Under the pieces are notes generated by a model. That model had not been told where the DNA came from, searched no databases, and saw nothing but the letters and a program-made list of their open reading frames with translations. The translations under genes were made by a program, and so were the position numbers. A stretch of DNA of 64,000 nucleotides from Edolisoma coerulescens (taxonomy: Eukaryota; Chordata; Aves; Passeriformes; Campephagidae): assembly GCA_013397115.1 (NCBI GenBank), contig VWZW01007078.1:252152-316151 (forward strand). The letters are read 5' to 3'. Of this stretch, positions 55,989 through 64,000 are shown in pieces (position 1 is the first letter of the stretch; every line of letters starts with the position of its first letter).

Positions 55989-56461
55989 TATCCCCCACCA
56001 CAGGAACTCCCTGGCCCAGTGGGATATGGCATTTACAGATTGGTTCAAAAAAGTGCCACTTGCTTTCCAATAGAAATACACTGGGAAGGTCACCACAAGC
56101 AAGGTGTAAATGAAAGCACATCTCTTCTGAAATATCCCTTTCTTTTCCAGTCTGGCTGCTATCCATTGAGGATGGATTGTCTCCATGAATTTTGCTGTAC
56201 AGAACCCACCAACTGCTGTGATCTCAGCAAGGACCTCTAGGTGCTACTGCAACACAATTAATAATAAAATGTCATCAATAACTTTACAGAAGAAAGGCAA
56301 ACATAACACCTATAAAACACAGAAGCAGCTGGTCCTTGTGGAGAACATGCCACCCTCTGGCTCTTCCCAGAGAAAAAAGAAGCACTCTCAGCCTTGCTCA
56401 CCTCAAAAGCTGAACACAGATACCAGTTTCTGATGAAGGCAGAGCGAAGGAGACACCCTTG

Positions 56462-56479
56462 CTCTCCCTCTGCTGGCTG
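56462..56479 (-). promoter_or_regulatory. CTCF-like motif
   Basis: On the - strand CAGCCAGCAGAGGGAGAG contains CCAGCAGAGGG, which fits most of the CTCF core, but the final GCGC part is replaced by AGAG. Weak candidate. Confidence 0.2.
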
Positions 56480-57293
56480 CCAGCCAACCAAAGACATCTG
56501 AGACTTAGAGAAAGACAGAATGTGGAAATAACGCAAGACACAGTTCAGAGGAGAAGTCCCTAAGCTAATCCACCTTCCAAAGGAGTTCAGAGATGCATGG
56601 GAGGAACAGGAAAAGCTGGAAACAGACCCACTGGGCAACAGGCTAACGGGCTGAGTCCATGGCCTGTGCTGTCTCACTGCCTCCTTTCCTAGAGCTTTTC
56701 CATCTGCTCCCTTTTGTCTTCCATTCCCATTTACATCTCCTCGGAGTGTGAACATCCCTGTTGTTTTGTGGTTGTGCCACATCCAATTTGGAGGCATCCA
56801 GGCTCTGAACTGATGTATCGTGGTTTAACAACAATAAATTTTGCATTTTATTCATGCAAAGAGCCCATTTGCCCTTCCCTTCCCCAAGCTTTGCACTGGA
56901 GGAATTAGAGAGTGGTTCTTCTGGGGAGTGGTTGGGTAATCTGTGGTCAGAAGGTGAATCATGGGGTGTTGCCACTCCATGCCCACATACAAGTTAGCAA
57001 AGTAGCGGAAGAAAAGGAGGAGGAAGAAATCAGGAAGTGCATGACTTGTTCTCCCTTTCTCTAACTTCAGCAGGAGTCAAAAGTGTCTTCCCCATCATCA
57101 GGAGGAAGATAGAACAAGAGGTTATACTGAATTTAGAGCGAGGAAATACTGCATAGAAATGGATCTAATCCTCTGGAAATGGTAACAGCCATATTATTAG
57201 TCCAGAAGAGAGCACACAGCATCCCTTCCATCTCCCAAATCAAAACTCACATGGATCCTTAAACTAAATTAAATATCAGATCCTCAAATCCAC

Positions 57294-57650
57294 ATAGAAT
57301 CATGGAATGGTTTGGATGGGAAGGGGCTTCAAGGATCATCCAGTTCCACCCTCCTGCCATGGGCAGGGGCACTTTCCACTATCCCAGGCTGCTCCAAGAC
57401 CTGTCCAGCTTGGCCTTGGACACTTCCAGGGATCCAGGGGCAACCACAGCTTCTCTGGGTAACCTGTGCCAGGGCCTCACCACCCTCACAAGGAAGAATT
57501 TCTTCCCGATATCCCACCTAACCCTGCCCTCTGGCAGTGGGAAGCCATTCCCTGTGTCCTGTCCCTCCATGTCTCTGTCCAAAGTCTCTCTCCCTCTTTC
57601 TTGCATGCTCCCTTCAGGTTCTGGAAGGCCACAATTAGCTCATCCCAAAA
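57294..57650 (-). mobile_element. CR1 LINE 3' fragment, about 355 bp
   Basis: Two tail octamers, 'ggtttggatgggaaggggc', the standard body to 'ccctgtgtcctgtccctcc' and further to 'ccttcaggttctggaaggc'. It faces the + copy at 55862-55988. Confidence 0.93.
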
Positions 57651-60364
57651 CCTTCTTTTACGAAAGAAAGATGCATACATCAGGACAGATTCCAGTGTCC
57701 AAGGCTCCTGCAAGAGCAGGTCGTTTGTTAAACACAAATTACAAGCTGCTACCTTTATTTGATGCTCTTTTGATGAGAATATGAGCAAGTCCAATGCTCC
57801 AGATGCTGAAATGCAGCAATGTAAGATAATTTGTCATTCCAACACATCTACAAACATCAGGATCTTCTAGATTTTTATGGACATGACCCGTTCAGCTTTC
57901 AGGTTTGCCCACTGTGTAATGCTGCATGAAAAAATGAGAGTTTTGGAAGGCCATGAAGCACTCAAAGAGCCAAGTAAAATATGTGAAAGAGAAAGGAAAA
58001 ATGCAATAAAGCCCTGCTCTGCTTTCTCAGTCAAGCACAGGCAAAGATCACATGTAGCTATTGCCCTGCTTGCAGCTTTTCCTGGAGTACTCATGGATGC
58101 CTTTTCCCTGTGTGTGACACTTTGCACATATATAAAATACTCATTCTGAGTTTGGTCCTGGAAACACTTTGGATGAAGAACTCTTTCATCATTCCAAGAC
58201 AAATACTGCAATCAGAAATTCAGTGGCTGTTGGAAATCACTTGGGTAGCAGCAGAAGAGAAACACCCCATGGGAAAAGGGAAAAGGGAAAGGGGAAGGAA
58301 GAGGATTGATGGGCAAAAAAAAGGCAGGGAAAAAGCATGCTTTTGAGAAACAGGTGAAGAGGATAAAAATGAGAAGAAAAGTGATTTCTAGCCTGGTTCA
58401 GTTTGGAAGTTTTGATTGTGTGAGGGGTGCCACCAGTCCTGCCCCTGTGCAGGATGAGCTGGTTCCTGATGAAGGCTATCGGAGGCTTCCCAAGGACTTC
58501 ACAGAGTGCTGGATTGATTTGGCAAGATCTCCACATTTCACTGGCCTTGTATGCAAGTTTTGATGGCCTTTTCTCTCCCCACCTACCCTGTCAGCTCAAA
58601 ATTAGGTCTGACACTGCTCAAGCTGTGAAACAGCCAGAGAAAGAGCAAACTGCTCTTAAAGGTGCAAATTTCAACTGAGAAGAGAGGATGGCCCTTCTAG
58701 AAAAGTTTTGCCGCTGATGTTTTTCACCTTCTGACTGAAATCAGAGTCCCCCACCTGCCCCTTTGGCATCGGGTTCATTAAATCTGGTCCATCCAACATT
58801 GAAAATGATGAGTCAGAGTAACATCCACTCCACCCAGAGAGCCTGCCCTGATCCTCTCCTGGGGCAGGATTAGCTTAAAAGTTGATGTGCCTTGAAAAAT
58901 GTAAAGCATTTTGTTCTTGTGCTCAGCCTTGTGGTGGCTGAGTCAGTGGGAAGGATCCAGTTTGGGAGTTCAAGCTTTTCCTCATGACCAGAAGTAGGCA
59001 AAACTCACTCCTTTCATATGGAGAATATTTACATCATGGATGAGAAGGTATTCCAGTTGGAAATGGTGGGGGAAAGAGGGAAGGACAACATAGTTGTGCT
59101 CCAGTTATCTGTAGGAGCTGGGATTGAGGATAAAAACCCTCCTGGATCAAGCTCACAGATCCATAGGGAATTGATCCATAGTCTTGCCCTCTTGGATGTC
59201 TCAGCACAAACATTGTGGGTACAATCTGTGGACTCCAGAAGCTCTGGGCATAAAGAGAGACCCATTCAGCTGAGAAAATTTTGTTTTAATTGAGTATTTT
59301 TCTTGTTATTGAGTCCAGGTTTCACTCTCAATTTTGGAAGTCCACAATACAAATGGGAAAGATGGGAAGGTTTTTACTTCTACTTCCAGACCTTGGTAAG
59401 AGTTGCAGCAGAATCCTTTGAATGCCCTGTTCAAGGCCAAAAAGGAAGAAGAAAATTCATGCAAATGCAAAATCCTCTCTTTTCCTCACCTTTTACTGGT
59501 TAAAACCTCTAAAATGTGAATTTTTAAAACCTAACTTCCCTATGAAAAAACCCCACAGACTTTCCTGAGAAAATTCTTTGCAGAAACAGTGATTTCTACT
59601 GAAAGTACTTACAGAAAATTCATAGTTTTTCCAGGAGAGGGTGGAATTCTGCTATTTTTTGTACTCTCAGCAAATGAATAAATAGAGAGATCATGGTGAC
59701 AAATCTTACTCTCCTGAAGACCACTTTTATTAAGAGCTCCTTTTCTGCTCTATAAAAGGAAACATGAACAGGAAAATCTTCACATTTCTCATGAAATACT
59801 TTGTAACACAACTTTTTCTGATGAACCCTGATTTTTTGTGGCAATTTACCTGTTACTGATGTAGAGTTGACTTTATTGGCTCAATAAACTTTTTCATAAA
59901 TAAAACCCCCATACAGGATTTTTATATCAAGTCTAAATGACCATTGTGCACTTTTGTGCTCTTTGTTGCATTGACAAATCTGCATTTTATACGTCTGGAG
60001 TGGGTTTTTTCTTCTTTAACTGTCTGTAATCTTTCCAGAGTTCTAAGCTTCCATATGTTGGTAACTATGGAAGTAATTTTCCTATAAGTACTTTCTAAAA
60101 TTTGTTTAAGATGGAAGAAAACCTAAACGTGACACAATTGTACCTTTAAAAGATTCAATTCCTTTTCTTTCAAAACTGCTTGCATTTAGGAACAAAAATA
60201 GTTTGTTTTGGGGAAAACCCAGAAATGTCAAAAATAGTTGCAGGAGGAGACACCTATAGCGTGGCAGAAAATTTTCGTTGTATAATGAAGTTGATAAGGA
60301 CAAGATAAATGAGTGGTGGGATTTTCTAAGTTGCTATTGGGAAAAATTAGGAAATATTAGTGGT
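57651..60364. other. 2.7 kb intronic unique DNA
   Basis: No gene was recognised on either strand. A purine-rich part with GGGAAAA units lies at 58268-58385. Short frames show no domain. Confidence 0.5.
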
Positions 60365-60369
60365 CATAG

Positions 60370-60519
60370 CACCAGGGCTGCAAGAGCTCCAGGAGGGTTT
60401 GGACAACACTCTCAGGCACATTGTGGGATTTTTGCACTGTCCTGTGCAGGACCAGGAGTTGGACTGCATGATCCTTGGGAGTCCCTTCCAGCTCAGGATA
60501 TACTGTGATTCCATGATAA
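60370..60519 (+). mobile_element. CR1 LINE 3' fragment, fourth subtype
   Basis: 'agctccaggagggtttggac', 'gtgcaggaccaggagttgg', 'catgatccttgggagtccc', 'ttccagctcaggatatactg' and a tail unit. It is the + strand counterpart of 19962-20222 and 31215-31502. Confidence 0.88.
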
Positions 60520-60660
60520 TTGCATGTACTCAATAACATGATTGGAAATGTCTTTGCCCTGGATTAAATTCAAAAGGATGTGAAAGCAATTACACTTTGC
60601 TCCATTATTACTGAAAGAACAAAACCTCCTCAGGCTAAAGGAATCATCTACATTTGGTAT

Positions 60661-60708
60661 ATGTTAGATAAGAAAGTATCAGATTTGCTGCATGTTAGAT
60701 AAGAAAGT
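60661..60708. repeat. 17-bp direct repeat, 31-bp period
   Basis: atgttagataagaaagt occurs at 60661-60677 and again at 60692-60708. It is a small local duplication. Confidence 0.9.
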
Positions 60709-63700
60709 GGCCAAACACGGGGTCCCTTTAACTCTACCTTGTAAGGCACTGGGCCAGATGATCTCAGGGCATCTCAAAGGTTCACAAAACACACCTGGAT
60801 ATGAATCTTCTTGTGGATGAGGTTCATGGAAAGTTTTGCTGAGGTTTACAGATCGCTTGTGTAAATCTCGTTGGAGTCATTGTGGTTTTGGCACAGAATC
60901 AGAGAATATCGAACCTGAAACCTGTGGTTTGTTTTTAGACCATGAGTCACACGCGTGGTGGGTGGAAGAGTGGCACATCTCGCTTGATAAAAACGGTTTG
61001 CTCCAGATCAGGGGCTGGAACTGGTTGCAATCCTTCATACCTGAGCACAGAAACCGAGTGTCACAGTGACTACGTCAACATGCAACCAGAAAATTAACGA
61101 TCCCACGGAGGCAAATTATCACCTCTCTTCTCTCACTGTTTGTATACACAACATTTTAAACCAGCTTATCTGCTTCCACATATCCCTTTTTCCTCCTGCA
61201 CTTCCATCAGGGTCTTGATGACACCTTTCATTAAGACAGATGAGCTTGGTAGAGAGCCCAAACATGAGTGGCCGAGAGGATGCCTGCAGGCAACCTACAG
61301 ATGTCCTAGGAATGGCTCCATGGATGTGTAAAGCTGAGCCAGGAAATATGTCAGACAAGCCTGTTTCCTGGCCTTGCACCCCTAGGCCGCTGTAAATACA
61401 GTCATTATTATCAAGAACTACTTAGTAATAATAGTTAGGCCACCAGCTTGGCTAATAACAGCTAAAAATAAAAGTTCTGCCTTTACTACTAAATTAAATC
61501 AGTTCTGGATCCAGGGCACTGAAACAGCATTGCCTCTACCCCTCTTAGAGTGGTCTTTAATGCATTTAAAGCCTGGATGAACTGGCACTCTCCCAAGCAA
61601 TTCCTGGGCAGATTTAGGAGTTAACACATGCCAGGGAGCTCTTCTAAGAAGCAGCTTGAACGTGGCCACCCCTGTGGGAATTAGACCCTATTTTGGGTGC
61701 TACGGAGTGTGATTATTCTCAGATGATGCCATTTGGTGCCAGAGTCTGTGCCCTGATACTCTTCTGGCTAACTGGAATAGCTGTGTGGGCTCATCGTGCT
61801 GCTTTGGGCTGAAGATCTCACCCTACAGGTTGCTGGAGACTGGGAAGATACACCAGGGAAAGAGTCACTTCATTTGTTCCCTTCTGTCTTTCTCCAAGAC
61901 TGGGACGTGGTCAAAGATGGCTTGATTTGCCCCAGAATGGTTGGTCACGCCTAGGTGCATCCCGTGCCAAATTCCACATGGGAGAAAAGTGAGGGTTCTT
62001 ATCCCAAGGAGTTTCTAATAACTAACCCTTTACAGTCTCCAGTTTGTGGTGCCTGAGGAAACATTCCTTAACTCATGAATGCTCCCCTGATTAACCCACA
62101 CGGCAATTCTCTGATCCTCCATGGAAATTTCGTGGCACACAGTGCTCCTTCTGAAACGTTCTCACTTGCAGAATCTGAGGCAAAATCAAGTCTTTCTGGT
62201 CATCCACTTGACCTTTCCACACAACAAAACCGGATCAGATCCACTCATTAAATGTAACAACTTACGGTCAGCCTTGAGTGCGCCCAAACAAAAAAACATC
62301 TCAGTCTTGGCCTGACTCCAATGAACATAAAACTGGCCACATCCCCTGGGTAACTCTTCCAAGGGCTGATAAATCCCATTTGAGCTGCTCTTGGTAATTG
62401 CCACCAGTAGCCATAAACTATGTAGACTATTTGCCATCTCACAGTGTGGTTTCAAACGCCATGTGAGGAGGAGCACTGGATTTTAAGGAAGAGTTTGGTT
62501 TGGTTTTTGTTTTAATTTAGGACAGCCAATAAAAGGAAGGCCTAGTGATTCAGAAATCAGGACATCTGTGCCTGGACACAGTCGTGGTGCTGGGTTCCTG
62601 TGACTTAATGAAGTCTTAATGACTGTTCAGCTGGTGGGCCCTGGATAATTGCCATTTGTAAGGGAAATCCTCTGTTGCTGCCTCATAATCCTACACGTCA
62701 TTTCTTACAGGCTGGGAGGATTTCTGCCCTTTCTGTGATCTCTTTGCCCCCAGAGACATCCTTCCCTCTCCAGAGGCAGGTGGTGAGGATCTGAACAGAG
62801 GTGCATTCCTGTGGTTTAGACCATGAGGAAGAAAACCCACCATGTGGTATAAAAACTTCCCAGAATGGAGTCAAAAGGTCATTTGATGAAGAAGATAACT
62901 TAAAATTATTCTTTTTATTATCTGCGCACCTGGTTCTTTTTTCAGTGTAGAACTCATGTTCCCAGTAAAAATTAGGAAAACTGTGATTTCCAACAGTCTC
63001 ATCAGCCAACTGATGTAAAGTCACGTGTCTTATGCTTGCCAATATCTAAATATCTGTAGTACTTTAGAATCAGTGTACGAAAACTTGAGCCTTGGTTAAT
63101 TTATGTGACAAGCCCGAGTCACTCTTCCAATCTTCTATAGGGTCCAACAGGCAAAATGTTCTCCCATCCTAAATGCCTCACAGGCTAGTAAGATTTAGAT
63201 GAATTAATTTAGTCCAGGACTGTCTATATTTTAGTGTTCAAAGTTTCACTGGCCAGTAAATTGCGTGTCAACGTTAACTTAAATAACAAATTTCTTTATT
63301 TGGGCAGTTAATCCAATTATTTCCAGTTAATCACTTGGAAAACACCAACGAGTGGCTTGACCTGAAAAAAACCTTTATGATTTATACTTTTATTCTTGTT
63401 GAAAATTTAACTGATTTTCCTTGCCTAAAATTAAATTAAATTTTTCTCCAGTCTGATATTCATCAAATTTCCAGGCAAGAAAAATATTGGGTAATTTGGG
63501 AAAATGGGCTATTTTCCCTAATGAAATGAGTGTTCAAACACATCACACCTACTTTCTTCAGTGGATTTCCTAGTAGGAAATCTGCTTGATGTTTAGGATT
63601 AAAAATACTGGTTTCGCCTCACTCAAGGCTTCAGGAATTAGAATGAAAATGGAAATATGTAAATATCAATAGAACCAAACTGGATTTATTTCCCTGGGAA

Positions 63701-64000
63701 TCAGGGCTTTAAAATTCTCAGATTCTATGATTTAACTTTGAGTTACAATTGAATTAAACTTAGAAGTTTACTGGAAAAATTTGTGGACTACAAAAGGAAG
63801 AAAACACTTTTCTCTGCTTTCTCAAATCAACGCTCCATGAAAGGAACGCAAAACAAGCCTGTTCCATGCGCGCCTAAGTTTATATCCCCAAAAAGATTTG
63901 TAATTTTGACGTGTCCCAAATTTACTCAACAAAATGGTAAAAATATTAAAATGGAGCAGATCAAAATAGAGCCGCTGGGACAGAGGTGATTTAACTCGTT
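60709..64000. other. 3.3 kb intronic unique DNA
   Basis: No gene and no clear CR1 copy were recognised. The part from 63000 on is AT-rich. A segment at 61385-61500 has clustered TAAT/ATTA cores and a MEF2-type site. Confidence 0.5.
61462..61471 (+). promoter_or_regulatory. MEF2-type site in RP1L1 intron 2
   Basis: CTAAAAATAA fits the MEF2 consensus YTAWWWWTAR exactly, within a short AT-rich segment that also has several TAAT cores. MEF2D acts with CRX in photoreceptors, so an RP1L1 enhancer is conceivable; this is inference from motif matches only. Confidence 0.25.

Larger units (their letters stand above)
50316..64000 (-). other. RP1L1: RP1L1 intron 2 (continues beyond window)
   Basis: At least 13.7 kb separate exon 3 from the next upstream coding exon, since no doublecortin-like frame appears on the - strand here. 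The intron holds about eight CR1 fragments and otherwise unique DNA. No nested gene was recognised on either strand. Confidence 0.7.

Overview
The window looks like a bird nuclear chromosome, probably a songbird. About forty 5'-truncated CR1 LINE 3' ends (recognised by the 'tttgggttggaagggacc' / 'ggtcccttccaacccaaa' end and the ATTCTRTG octamer tail) dominate the non-coding DNA. The coding DNA is split by introns with vertebrate-type splice sites and AATAAA signals. There are no bacterial operons, CRISPR arrays or phage genes.

Two vertebrate genes are recognisable, arranged tail to tail. At the left edge, on the + strand, is the terminal exon (2405-2692) of a PRSS55-like trypsin-family protease, with a poly(A) signal 16 bases after its stop. 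On the - strand are the last two coding exons of RP1L1, a photoreceptor axoneme protein of the doublecortin family: exon 3 at 50147-50315 and a very large last exon at 40678-48230. The order PRSS55 > < RP1L1 matches the arrangement I recall on human 8p23.1, which supports both names. The upstream PRSS55 exons must lie left of base 1. The RP1L1 exon carrying the first doublecortin domain must lie right of base 64000.

Layout: 1-660, CpG-rich segment; 2405-2692, PRSS55-like last exon; 2.7-39.4 kb, intergenic DNA with CR1 fragments, an assembly gap at 16246-16363 beside a (TCCCCA)n repeat, a 496-bp CR1-tail octamer array at 24487-24982 and a small CpG island just after it; 39.4-40.7 kb, RP1L1 3' UTR; 40.7-48.2 kb, RP1L1 last exon; 48.2-50.1 kb, intron 3; 50.1-50.3 kb, exon 3; 50.3-64 kb, RP1L1 intron 2, which contains CR1 copies and no other gene that I can see.

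The most striking content is the glutamate-rich part of RP1L1, about 2 kb of almost pure purine on the coding strand. It is built of nested in-frame arrays: 30 bp x 6 identical, 45 bp x 8 identical, and an 87-bp unit arranged as 174-bp dimers. Nearly all long open frames on the opposite strand there are by-products of this composition. I found no evidence for an undescribed multi-gene system. The points worth following are the repeat arrays, the altered active-site region of the PRSS55-like exon, the octamer array and a few candidate regulatory islands.
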